Positions 48,505 to 59,729 of a stretch of DNA of 64,000 nucleotides are shown piece by piece. Numbering within the stretch: position 1 is the stretch's first letter; each line of letters begins with the position of its first letter. A model generated the notes under the pieces. That model was not told the DNA's origin and ran no database searches. It saw only the letters and a list, made by a program, of their open reading frames with translations. Source of the stretch: Pelodera strongyloides (taxonomy: Eukaryota > Nematoda > Chromadorea > Rhabditida > Rhabditidae); contig JAANDG010000334.1 in assembly GCA_036852015.1 (NCBI GenBank), positions 80,001-144,000 on the forward strand, written 5' to 3'. The translations under genes were made by a program, and so were the position numbers.

Positions 48505-48662
48505 TTAAAGGGGTAGGACACGTGGGTTTCAAACTTGTGCGTTGCAATTGCCTGTATGTTGTGTATTCTGTGCGAACGGCGCGTGTAACATAATTTGCAT
48601 GCAATACGCGGGAATGTAATTTTGTGGCATACGTTTCGAAAACACGTGTTGTATCGCTTTAA
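48505..48662. mobile_element. family E-like TTAA element
   Basis: TTAAAGGGGTAGGACACGTG to CACGTGTTGTATCGCTTTAA. Confidence 0.75.
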
Positions 48663-49116
48663 TGTTAAAAGTAGGGCTCCGGATGAATGAATGTTATTGT
48701 AAATTTATCGACGTAGGCAGTATATATCTAGGTTTTTTTCCTTTAAATGTGCGTGCTCGTACCTCGTGCCCCATAATAAACTAGTTCCACTGACATTGAC
48801 GCACAGTGACGTATTGAAAAGTCATTGTTCTTTCTTTCTATTGATTTACGGTAAATTCACTTTTTTGTAGTTTGTAGTTTATAGAAATAATTTTAGTAAT
48901 AAAAATAAAATTCATAAAAATCTTTGGTAGCGACATACTCCAATACTCTTCTATTGGTGTTGGCTGGAAGAAAAATTGAAAATTGAAACCCGTGAGTAGT
49001 TTTTAGCTTGATAGGCTTGAATGGGCTTTTGTATTAGGATTAGGTGAAATGTTCGTTGTGGACTCTGGAATTAGAACATTTCATAAATATAATATGAGTG
49101 GTATCGGAGTACTCTG

Positions 49117-49643
49117 ATAGAGTATTTATGTTAAGGTTTCGCGCACTTTCGCATGCGAAAGTATCATCCATGTTATAGGGTTTCCATGTTTGCGATTCGC
49201 ACTTGCGAAAATGATAAACCGCTGTCCATGTTCAAGTTGATGTAAATGACATGGTCCCGCAGCGATTTTGGATCTAGTATGCATCTATTTCAAAATAGTA
49301 CGGATCTATTTCAAATAGTATGGATCTGATACACTTTCGCTGCAGGACCATGTCAAACGTGCGATTCGCATGGGATACGGTAGGCAGTTGACTTGCATGT
49401 AAAATGACTTGAACATGGACAGCGGTTTGTCATTTTCGCAAGTGCGAATCGCATACATGGAAACCCCATTATTGCAGTTTCTATAGTGGGAAACTACTCG
49501 AATTTTACATACAGTAAGAAATTTACATACACCTGCGGCGTGTTCTGCATACACCTAATGTAAAACTGCGCGAAAATGGAAAAGTCAACTTGGATGGTAC
49601 TTTCGCGGCGAATTCGCGCCAAAGTGTAACATAAATACTCTAT
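49117..49643. mobile_element. 527-bp nested fold-back element
   Basis: Outer inverted ends ATAGAGTATTTATGTTA and TAACATAAATACTCTAT extend about 50 bp. Inside, GGGTTTCCATG...GCGATTCGCACTTGCGAAAAT is mirrored by ATTTTCGCAAGTGCGAATCGC...CATGGAAACCCC, as is CCATGTTCAAGT. The centre has ACATGGTCC/GGACCATGT. Confidence 0.8.
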
Positions 49644-49799
49644 GAGTTTTCTTCACTTCCTGCTTTATCTTCGTAATTCTATCTGCTGTCCGTCCCTGTG
49701 CTGTCTCTGTCTTATCAAGTATCAATACCTTGTTTTGTCGATGAAATGACCGAAACACAGGCCCACATGTCCACTTTTGTCTCCTCAACTTCTTTTGCT

Positions 49800-49894
49800 T
49801 TAATGAACGTATTGTACTACCTACTTTGGGAAATTCGCATGACATTTCCTATGTATCCTATGCAAATTTCCCAAACTGGGTACAATACGGCTAA
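49800..49894. mobile_element. degenerate short family C element
   Basis: TATTGTACTACCTACTTTGG to CCAAACTGGGTACAATACGG; flanked by TAATGAACGTAT on both sides. Confidence 0.7.
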
Positions 49895-50237
49895 TGAACG
49901 TATATCTTTTTGATTCAGTATTGCGGGACTGTATTCGTGCATTCGTATTTTTTTTTAGCCTTTTGTCGCAGAGCTACTGATCGGAAGAGTCGACGATAGT
50001 CGTTCCGCTATGTAGTCATTGTTTAGCATCTTTGCATAATCTATTGTTATTGCATAGGCATGTGTGACTGCATGTCAATGGGCGGAATAATAATGATATT
50101 TTAGCCTAAAATAACGTTTTAGGGTTTTGAGTCAGTCACGTGCATGATACACCATTTATGCTTGCTTATAATTATCATTAATGATTTCAGTGGGGCTCGT
50201 CACCCGCTCGCAATTGTGCAAGATTCCGTGGCTTGAC

Positions 50238-53200
50238 ATGGGTAACTGTTTGCCGGTTGTGTTCGGTGGTAGGAGCAGTCCAGATGAGGTAAGAGTTAAA
50301 GAGTTTTTATTTATTTATTTATTTTTTGTTTTTGAAACGCATCGTGGACAACTGAATTTTTACGTATTTATGCTAATTTACTCGAATTTAGCTCGATTTT
50401 ATTATTCTAATTTATGTTCATTTGCATAAACTGCATAAGAATGCTGGTGTATTCGGTGTTTCAAAAACCGGCCGCTATTTCGCTTTAAGAGATAAGAGAT
50501 TAACAATGTTCGTATTTTAGCTCTCATTTCACTCGCGAAGTTCTTCCGTGTCTTCAACGCAAGGATTCTCCAACCCAGTGGCACTACCGCACAGTGTGGG
50601 TGTGAATTGATTGTGACTTCAATTTTCCATTTTCAATTTTCAAATATACTTGCCGTAGGAAATTTGTACTGTAAAAAAAACTGTTTTTGAGCGAAAGCGT
50701 GACCTTTCTGTGTCAAAATGCAGTTTTCCAAAGTAGTCACCAACTGTAGTTTTTTTTATACCGAAAAAAAAAGGCCAGTAAAATGTTTCTTACATGGGCC
50801 TGACCTTTTTTAAAAGTTTAGGTATAGGTGAAACTTTAATAATGGATATGCGCTCTCGAATTTTCATTCATTTGTATTCGTGCGCTTTAGTGGGCAATTG
50901 GACTGGACTGTTATAACCGTTTTTAAACGCATAACTTACACCTTGCTTATGCTGTCTTACATAGCATAATTAGCTTGATGGTGGTTTTTTTTGTTCGATT
51001 CGCACCTATTTCCACAATTTATTATTTTCTTATAATTTTCCATTTTCCCTTCAGAGTGCGTACGTAAATCATCTATACCATGAAAACGTTGTGCGACAAA
51101 ATCGGCCTGAAGAAGAGCAAGCGAAAGGTATTTTTTATTAGTGTGTTTTTTTTATTATAACATTTGGTTGAGTAGTGTATTACATTAGAATATGATGCTA
51201 TTCTTTTGTGCAATGAAACTTGTTTGATTGAGTAATGAGTGGCTAGCTGCATTTACTTTGATTGATTCAGCGGCGTTACAAAGTTTTCACTTGTTTATTA
51301 GACTCTTTGAAGTTTGAAGCAACATGCATGATGTTTTATCCTATGTCCTCTATTCTCTAATTGTAAGAAACAAATTGTCTTGGATTTACTTTTGTACGTC
51401 TTTTTTTTTGAGCCGTAGAAAAAAAAATCAAAATTGAGCCCGTAGAGCAACGTTCGCGATTGGAAACAATTTAGCCTGTTTAGTATTATTATTGGTTAAT
51501 GGCTGAAGATTGACGGTCTTTTTTTATATATTTGTATTTAAAGTTATCTTAGCGGTAGGTAGCCATATCTTATGATAGTTGTTGGCTCAGGTCTCGTGTC
51601 GCGTATTAAAGCGAATATATATGTATGCAGTCAAAATGCGCAAAAAAAACACGTAACAGGCGTTTCCACACCAGACATGTATTAAATAGACGACTGAATA
51701 TGTAAATTCGAATTTGCATGCCCTGCATATTGAATCTTGCTATTTGCCGATATCCGCATGCAAAGTTGAAATTTGCTCCATTGACACTGGCGGGTAAGCC
51801 AGGGTTTCAGTAAACGCGTTTACTATGGAATGGAAAAGGTGAACTTTGAAAATCATTTTCTTTTAACTGGGAAGCGCTTGACAACTTTTTTTGTTGTTTC
51901 CTTAATGGGGAACACGCATTCTATTAACACAACTTAACTTCAAAAAGGGCCTACATATTCCCTTTAAGTAAGTTATGTTTTATTTACAGGCGTCGAAAGT
52001 CAACGAAAACGGGTCGAAGGACTTTTGGAGCAGATTCCGGCCGATATGTTCACACAGGACATGAAGGCTGCCGAGTGAGTAGTTGTATTATTTTTACAAC
52101 ACAATGTGCACAGGTTATAAATTCCGTGCGTAAATGGAGGTGGTTTCTTTAGCTTAGTGATAGACCGTTTTAATAAAACACCATGTTTCGGTCAAATATA
52201 TTAATTTCGAATAGCTTCCAGAGGTGGTTCATGCGTGTTTTCACGCACCAACCTGTACCCCTGAATATGCATGATCTACCTAAATTGCTACGGTGAATTA
52301 ACTGAATGATACAATTGTTACTTAAACCGAATCGGCGAAACATGCCGTAATACATGAGTTACCTAAATTGCGTCGATGAAATAACTAAGCTACTCCGTTA
52401 ATGAATCCCGAGCATTTTCCGAGAAACTTTGCGTTTCCGAGGATTTTCCGCGAATTCTCCGAGTATTCTCCGAGAAGATTCTCGGAAAAAGCTCGGAAAC
52501 TTTGAGGTTCTCGGGCCGAGCTCGGAAAATAGGCGGGCCGAGCTCGGGATCCGTCTGTTTGTCCGTTTCCGAGCATTTACCGTGGATTTTCCGAGCTTTT
52601 TCCGACAAACTCGTTTTCCGAGCTTTTTCCGACTAAAAACCTAGTAGGAAACTAGTAAAAAACTAGCTGTTTTTTCCGCGGAAAATGCTCGGAAACAAAT
52701 ATCATAGTATAGCAGGACCCCAGACGTAACATAGAAGGGTACTTTTAGCACTTAAATCGAATCGGCGAAACATGTCGTAATGTAATTGATGTCATCTTCT
52801 ACTGCTTTCTGACGACGTAAATGGTGGCATCACAGTTTGCACCTTTGCCCTTTACTAGATCATGCGCGTGTTTCTTAACGTTGAGATTATCAATACTGAT
52901 TTCAATCAGGTATAAATTGTGCATTTGGAGAACTAAACCGTTTTTATAACTGGTTTAATGTAATTGCCAAAATTTGAGGTAGTTAGTGCCCTGAAGATGC
53001 TTGTTTGTTCGCAATAGGCGGTTTTTCTGGGAAGAAAAAGCTCAATACATGTTTGAAATGTTATTATTATTCTAGGTGTGCAATATGTATGATCGACTTT
53101 GAGCCGGGTGACTGTGTCCGCTTTCTGCCCTGTATGCACTCGTTCCATCAACAATGTGTGGATGATTGGTTATTACGGTAAGATTTGCTTTTTGGGCTCT

Positions 53201-53831
53201 ACTTTTTACCATCGCTTATTTGTTGAATAGCGTAATCGTTCACACTCTACGCCAATTTCGTTACGTGGTTACGTCATTGTCATTTACGAACGGACTTCGA
53301 GCTTTAAAGCAGTATTGTACCTACTTTGGGAAATTTGCACATGATGCACATATCCTGTGTATCATATGTAAATTTGGTGCCGGAATCTTCGGACGGGCAC
53401 CGAAAAATTGCATAGGATACATAGGATATGCGTATCAACGTATCATATGCAATTTTTCCCAAAGTAGGTACACTACACACTACTGCTTTAAAGGGTAAAC
53501 GTGGTTCATTCGCATGTTTATGATACATGCGTACACCTATACCGGATTGATAACATCATTCTCATGTTTATATTAGGTGCAGCTTTTTGTGTCATTCTCT
53601 TTAATTTTTTTGTTAGACTGTTTGAAAGAGCACATCAACATGAGATCGTTTACGTGAGATTATTGTTTCAGCTCGTTCACGTGTCCCTCTTGTCTTGAAC
53701 CCGTCGACTCCACAATACTTTCTTCACTCACGGCGCATACTTCAATCAACCTGGCGGATTTGGCCTGCTCGCCTGCCACCGTGAATCTAGCACAATTCCA
53801 GTCATCGTCGAATCAGGGAACCTCTAGTTGA
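50238..53831 (+). CDS. RNF11: RNF11-type RING-H2 E3 ubiquitin ligase, 5 exons, 156 aa
   Basis: Coding exons are 50238-50288, 51055-51127, 51990-52074, 53076-53177 and 53672-53831 (TGA); phases agree (157 codons). The protein starts MGNCL, an N-myristoylation site with an adjacent palmitoylatable cysteine, as in RNF11. The RING-H2 domain has C71, C74, C89, H91, H94, C97, C108 and C111, with the family-specific RFLPCMH, DDWLLRSFTCPSC and EPVD. Length is close to human RNF11 (154 aa). Differences: no PPxY motif is visible between residues 5 and 60, where vertebrate RNF11 carries one for NEDD4-family ligases, and the C-terminus is a longer Ser/Gln-rich tail. RNF11 acts on membranes in ubiquitin editing and receptor trafficking. 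The ATG lies 47 bases after an ATGATTTCAG acceptor. Confidence 0.93.
50325..50488. mobile_element. family B element, left end lost, in RNF11 intron 1
   Basis: GTTTTTGAAACGCATCGTGG to GGCCGCTATTTCGCTTTAA. Confidence 0.85.
51815..51968. mobile_element. dispersed repeat in RNF11 intron 2, inverted copy of 33837-33993
   Basis: GCGTTTACTATGG...TTCTTTTAACTGGGAA...GGGCCTACATATTCCCTTTAA. Confidence 0.7.
52400..52700. repeat. TTTCCGAG/CTCGGAAA cluster in RNF11 intron 3
   Basis: The 8-mer TTTCCGAG or its complement and one-base variants occur more than ten times in 300 bases in both orientations. The overlapping minus ORFs of 63 and 72 codons follow from the repetition. Confidence 0.8.
53304..53491. 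mobile_element. family C TTAA element in RNF11 intron 4
   Basis: TTAAAGCAGTATTGTACCTA to TACTGCTTTAA; 188 bp, with a GGTGCC..GGGCACC centre. Confidence 0.9.
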
Positions 53832-54706
53832 ATTCAGGGATATTGATTTATTTATTAGTTCCTTTTTCACGGTGAGTGTTCTTTAGCTCCCCCTTTCGTG
53901 CGTGTGGCTGGAGAAAGAGATTAGGCTTATTTACTCTATAAATGGCCTTGACGCTGTTTTTACGAGCTTGTAATACTTTGGTGAGGATTTAAGGAACTAT
54001 TGGGATTGTCCTTTGTTCTGTACCTAATTGTAGTGTTCATAAGGGCACGTTCGAAATATACCGCCGAAAACTCGTCTTCTGTTTTTTTTCTGAAGACGGA
54101 GGACACAACAGAATTGACTTGGTTTTCGGCCCATCTCTAACGCGCCGTAAGAACTAAGAACTACTGAACCAATATCTTTGAAACATGGACCCCTCTTGAA
54201 AAACTACCACGATGTATAATTTGTATACTTGTTGTATATATTCTTAGGGTGTGTGCCTCTCACCTTTCAAAATAGGGGATAACTCAAGTGTTGCTTTTTT
54301 GTACAAAAGGAAATGGTAATGGTATTGTTTCGTTTGAGATTTTCATAGTGTGCCCATTTACTCTACATAGTGATTTGTCATGATTTGTGCATTTAACTCT
54401 GCTTTTCGAATGCTTTTTTTTGCTTGGGCGTATTTCTCTTTGCCGTTAAGATATGGTTGATCACTCGTTATAGAGCCTACGGCGTTTGTGTTTTGAAGTT
54501 GTGTTCCGCATGGAATTCCCTACCATTTGACTTTTTTTGTGTTCTCCATTAATTGCATATAGATTAAGGTTGAGGCATAAGTTCAAGTATTGTATACTTG
54601 AAGAAGAACCAGGTTATTAACTTGAAGGGTTGTGATTTGGTGATTTTGGCGTTGGCATCTTCATTTGTGGTTTTTGGTAGCGTAAGCGTATGGACCCATT
54701 GTTAAC

Positions 54707-54782
54707 TACCAGGTATCCAGGCCTGCAAGTTATAGGTAAATGTTAGTACAGGCCAAGAGACTTGCAGGCTTGGTGTCTGGTA
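54707..54782. repeat. hairpin-forming inverted repeat
   Basis: ACCAGGTATCCAGGCCTGCAAG is mirrored by CTTGCAGGCTTGGTGTCTGGT with a loop of about 30 bases. Confidence 0.7.
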
Positions 54783-55412
54783 AGTATGCTGTAGATAACC
54801 ATATAGGTAATTGCATTGGGAATTCCATTTAGCAAACTGATGTGTTTTATACTGTGAAAACGCCACTATTTATTGCTCCTTATGCATAAAGTGCGTAAGT
54901 CGGCTTCTATTGCTGTATGAAGCTTTTTCATTGCTGTTGATTTTTGCATTGTTTTTTTTATACACTGACTGTCATTTGTGTTTTGAGAATTAATTGCTAT
55001 TAATTTATCTTGAGTGTGTACTCGTAGGGATGTTATGCTTGTAATCTTGTAGTTTGTAGTATGTACATTCCATTTGTGTTATTTCAAATCTAGTGTTATT
55101 TCCGGGTTTTACGCTTCTCAACTATGTTTATATGAAAATCGGTACTGTATGTAGGGATTTTGATGACTTCTCTAACTTTTTGTTTATTACTAACATTACT
55201 ACTTTATGAAGGTGGATGAAATGAGAAAAATGTTATTGAATTGACTTCCCAGCATGTAAATAAATGCTTAATGAATTTCTTTATAATTGACAGCGGAAAG
55301 CTTTTTTTTCGGATTTTGAAGTAAGGTGTATAAGGGTAATTGGTGGGCTCAGCCTTTTTTGAAAATACATGGAAAGATTCCTAGTGAACCCGCTTACAAT
55401 CATAGAATGCTA

Positions 55413-55776
55413 GACTAATCCGGACTGCACCTCCAGAAGCATGAGAAATAGCCCTTTTGTAGCCAAGCGATGTGCGCTAGAAACCGAGCAATTGTCGCAC
55501 CTGCACAATAGGCATTAACAGTGACAATGCGGGCTCAATCTGAACTACACTTGCATAAGATACGTAAGGAGTATCCCTTTTGTAATCAAGCGATGTGCGC
55601 TAGCAACCGAGAAATTGTCGCGCCTGCACAATAGGCATCAACAGTGACAATGCGGGACTAATCCGGACTACACCTCCATAAGCGTAAGAAGTAGCCCTTT
55701 TGTAATCAAGCGATGTGCGCTAGCAACCGATCAATTGTCGCACCTGCACAATAGGCATCAACAGTGACAATGCGAA
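55413..55776. repeat. three-copy tandem repeat, about 121 bp per unit
   Basis: Units start near 55413, 55533 and 55656. Shared words are GACTAATCCGGACTACAC, AAGCGATGTGCGCTAG, GCACAATAGGCAT and AACAGTGACAATGCG. Copies 2 and 3 are closest in their second halves. Confidence 0.9.
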
Positions 55777-56499
55777 CATCGGGACTGCAGCCCATGGGAC
55801 GCTAATGTCTCCCCGGGGGCATCCCTGAACGTATAATTGACCTATTCCCAACACAACTAGAGCCTAGTAGTTTAGTGTTTATTTTTATGTTTAACGGTTT
55901 AAACGGGTGCGTCGAGCGGCTCATCAACATATAGATTATATGTATAATAAAAGATGGGTGTGCTGGGAACATGTGTTTGTTTCTGAGGGAGATATGACGA
56001 ATTGTATTACATTGAAAATGCCGAGAGATATGCGAAAATCCGCCCAGTTTTCTGACTTCAGTGATCTCCTTTGATATTAGTCATGCATGCGTTCGCTTCA
56101 TTTTATTCATGTATTTCTTCGTTAAGTAACTTAATTTAAAGAAAAGACAGAAATGTCTGTGTATGTGTAGTATGCCGTTTTTTATATACGGTATTACCTA
56201 ACATTACCTAATTAAATGTATGCCTTGTCGCTAGAGGGCTAGAATAAAGATACTGTAGTGCAGTCGTTCACGTTTTTTTATTCATTGTAACGTTATTAGC
56301 ATTATATTCTACAATAATAGTTTTGTACAATATGAATAGAAACCTCGGGCCGCTAGTATCGACCAAATATATGGCTCTATGTACATAAAGAAAACTTGTT
56401 TCAGAAACGAGAACATACATATATCGATATATTTTTAATGAAGGAAATACAGTGCTGACTGATTGGAATTTCTCAGTAATCCAGGTGAGTCGAATTTAT

Positions 56500-56653
56500 T
56501 TTCAAAGCGGTCTAACATCCGGTTTTTCAAACAAATTTTGGATAACTGCATTTCCATGCTCATGCATCATATGCAACCGAGTATATCAGAGTACAAAAAT
56601 CGACCCCGATCAGCATAAATACGTTTCAGAAACCGGCTGTTAACCGCTTGGAA
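56500..56653. mobile_element. family E element, ends decayed
   Basis: CAAAGCGGTCTAACATCCGG to CCGGCTGTTAACCGCTTGGAA. Confidence 0.7.
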
Positions 56654-56858
56654 GTTTAATCTGCACCACTTAATTTAGTGTTCACATTGTAACATAGTAA
56701 TGTGCCGCGCTCAAGTTTCGTTTTCTATTTTTTGAAGGTTTTGGTTTTGAAATACTTGTTAGATTACCGATTACGTGTTTTACTATTTTTCTTAGTATGC
56801 AGTAACACTTTCCGCGGGAACTTGTCTGATTGTCTTACGAATACCTAACTTCCTCATT

Positions 56859-57021
56859 TTAAAGCGAAATACCGGTCGATAATTGAATTCCGATGCATTA
56901 CTCGAATACTTGAATTTAGCTCGATTTTTTATTCTAATTTATGTTCATTTGCGTAAGCTGCATAAGATAAGGATGCTGGTGTGTTCAATGTGTTTCAAAA
57001 ACCGGCCGATATTTCGCTTTA
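56859..57021. mobile_element. family B TTAA element
   Basis: TTAAAGCGAAATACCGGTCG to GGCCGATATTTCGCTTTA; internal deletion in the left arm. Confidence 0.85.
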
Positions 57022-57417
57022 CTGTTATGCATCCAATAAAATATACACTATCAGCTTTTTGCCTCGAACTTAAAATCTTTAAAGTTATCTAGCATGTGTT
57101 CCTGAAATGTGTCCGTGATGATGCTAAATGCCCAGGCGGCTCTAGTTTACACTCGTATGAATTAGAGTGCAAAGAGGGGATAAAATGTGGAAAGGGCCAC
57201 ACCGACCGAGTTTAAATCTCATTGGAGACAGTCGATAAAACTTGAAAAAAAAAGAACTTTGTTATCACATTTGCTTATTGTACATACTTCTTTACTTTTG
57301 CTAGCTTGTTAGTGCTTTTCTTTGGTATTTTTTGTCATTATTGCTTCTTGATAATAATGTAGGTCCGAGATAACGGTAGGATTTGTACATAATGTCTATA
57401 CTTTACTTTAAAACGAA

Positions 57418-57566
57418 ATAACGGCAGGTTTTTGAAGCACTTCGACGTATGCAGCTTATGCAAATGTGCATAAATTAGGATAAAAAATCGAGCTAAATTC
57501 GAGCAACTTAGCATAAATAAGCAGCTGCCCGTGATGTTTCAAAAACTGGCCGGTATTTCGCTTTAA
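57418..57566. mobile_element. family B TTAA element, reverse orientation
   Basis: TTAAAACGAAATAACGGCAG to GGCCGGTATTTCGCTTTAA. Confidence 0.85.
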
Positions 57567-58027
57567 CCGGATATTTGTGGTGGTGCTGCTTATGTAAGTT
57601 TAGGTGTTCGTCTTCCTTTCGTAACTTGTTCATAGTACATGGTTAGTATAAGCGAAGGAACTGTAAGCCTATAACTTACAAAATATCAGCTTAGTACGTG
57701 TAAAGGTACGGGTAAAGTATAAATCTATCCCCACTCCTTGCCACGTTTCAAGTTGTCAGACGCGGTCTAGCACAAGTAAATGTTTACTAGCATACGTATA
57801 GTATACAAATAGTACCGATCCTAAACATATCTAGCACTTGTAAAAGTATCGATAAAGTATAAATCTATCCCCTCTCTGCCTCGTTTCTAAATCCTGCCTC
57901 ATCAGTATTTCACTATTCGAGTGGTCAGCAAACAGTGCATCCAGGAATCGGTCTTGTACCCCCTCACCATTGAGCACACTCTGCGGTCTCCCAGTCATAT
58001 TTTACACATAAGTTTATGATCTACACT

Positions 58028-58052
58028 TACACGGCTTAGGCTTAGGCTTAGG
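58028..58052. repeat. interstitial TTAGGC array
   Basis: Three uninterrupted TTAGGC units. Confidence 0.75.
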
Positions 58053-58909
58053 CTTTCCTAACCCTGGGTTAATATAATATTTTGTCCACATCTGTTTCGC
58101 CTTGCTTCGTTTGGATAAACGACCTCCTGATTTTATACATACAAGTTTATACAGAAGTTAATCATCAACGCGTTACGATGTTTAGTTAACCTAGGGTATA
58201 TATGGTCGCTTGGACTTCTGATGAATTACAGACTGCTCCTTTAGGCCTTTAGCGGCTTTAGTGCCTTGTTCGACATGAGCATTTTTATAGTATCTTCTGT
58301 AAATCATTGTATTATTTTTATTATGCATTTTCCGCATTTTCATACATAAATCCTTAGCGCCTTATTACAGTCCTTCATTAGACGTCTTCTCAACCTCTCG
58401 AAAAATTTCAAAACTCAAAATGAGCCCTTTTTCTTTCAGCTGTTCGAGTGAAGTACCGATGAAGTCTTGAGCGAACCTGTTTACTTTATTCTTTACCCTA
58501 CCTCCAGTATAGCTTATTGATTACCATTACCTTTAACCTCTTTTTGAGTTGTTCACTACCTTCATTCTTAATATAAACATGTTCACATTTGTTAGTAAAA
58601 AATTCTGCTAAATTTTAGTGGTAGAAGACAGATGCTCATACGTGGCGCTATAAGACGGGATTTAGGCTACAGCTATGGCTATGGTCTGTTAGCCAACGTG
58701 ACATAAAGCTGTAAATAAGTATCTTATTCCATATCATAGTTTTTTCCAAGGAAACCCGACTTTCATAATACATTTCCACTGCTCATCATATGTTCGCGTT
58801 AGTGTACTTGACAACTTGACTGATCTTTTCTGTACAAATATTGAGTGAGCTCAAGTGTTCGATGTCCACTTGGTGGCACATTTGTCTTGCCAAATTCACA
58901 TTGTCAATG

Positions 58910-58998
58910 ATTAATACTAAGACTAAGCCTTGCCTAAGCCTATGCCTAAGCCTATGCCTAAGCTTATGCCTAAGCCCATGCCTAAGCCTATGCCTAAT
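58910..58998. repeat. degenerate interstitial telomere-like array
   Basis: GCCTAAGCCTAT units repeat across about 90 bases, i.e. CCTAAG hexamers alternating with CCTATG. Confidence 0.75.
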
Positions 58999-59085
58999 CA
59001 TATGACTTGCCTAATTGTGAGCTACTACAGCACCCCGACTCAAAAAACATCCGGAACTATCGAAACATCCGGCTGACTGAAAACT

Positions 59086-59263
59086 TTAAAGCGGTATGAC
59101 ACCTGGGTTTGAAAAGGTTGCTCGTATTCCTATGTATTATTATAAGTAATTTCTGTGCATAGCGAAAGGGTACAGGGCACCCAATTTACAAGTAATCTAC
59201 ACGGGACCGCATTCGTTCAGCATACTCCTCAAGCCTCAAGGTCCACGTGTCATATCGCTTTAA
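59086..59263. mobile_element. family E TTAA element
   Basis: TTAAAGCGGTATGACACCTG to CACGTGTCATATCGCTTTAA. Confidence 0.85.
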
Positions 59264-59560
59264 AAAAAGTAAAAAGGATAAGGGTCTCGTTCGTTTTTTC
59301 CAGTACAGTGTCCCGTTCCGTGATAAATTGAGCTGACCAATTGATTTATTTGCAGAGTTCCAATGGACAAAAATGCCAAATGTTTTCGTTTTTTTCTGCG
59401 TTAAGCCGTTCAAGATGGCGTAAAAACGAAGTGAAGATCTAGGGATATACTCAGCAATTAGTGTTTTTTTTTTGTTGAAAAAGTGTTCCACGCAAAGTTT
59501 TGTTTTCAAACTTCGTAAAAACTAATATTCCAGAATACCATGTGCATTTAGTTACTCGGA

Positions 59561-59729
59561 TTAAAGCGAAGTACCGGCCGGTTTTTGAAACACATCGAGT
59601 GCACCAGTATTCGTATGTAACCTATGCAAATGAAATAAATTAGAATAAAATTCGAGCAAATTAGCATAAATACGTAAGAATTCAGTTGTCCACGATGCGT
59701 ATCAAAAACCGGCGGGTGTTTCGCTTTAA
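59561..59729. mobile_element. family B TTAA element, reverse orientation
   Basis: TTAAAGCGAAGTACCGGCCG to GGCGGGTGTTTCGCTTTAA. Confidence 0.9.

Larger units (their letters stand above)
46531..50182. other. intergenic region between the zinc-finger gene and RNF11
   Basis: Contains five inverted-repeat elements listed separately and no supported exon. Two overlapping 65-codon minus ORFs at 48243-48480 have some coding flavour but no splice context. Confidence 0.4.
53832..56242. other. RNF11 3' flank, probably including a long 3'UTR
   Basis: No coding exon. AATAAA occurs at 55258 and 56243, among others, so the transcript end is not fixed. A hairpin at 54707-54782 (GGCCTGCAAGT/ACTTGCAGGC) and a 3-copy tandem repeat at 55413-55776 lie here. 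Confidence 0.4.
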
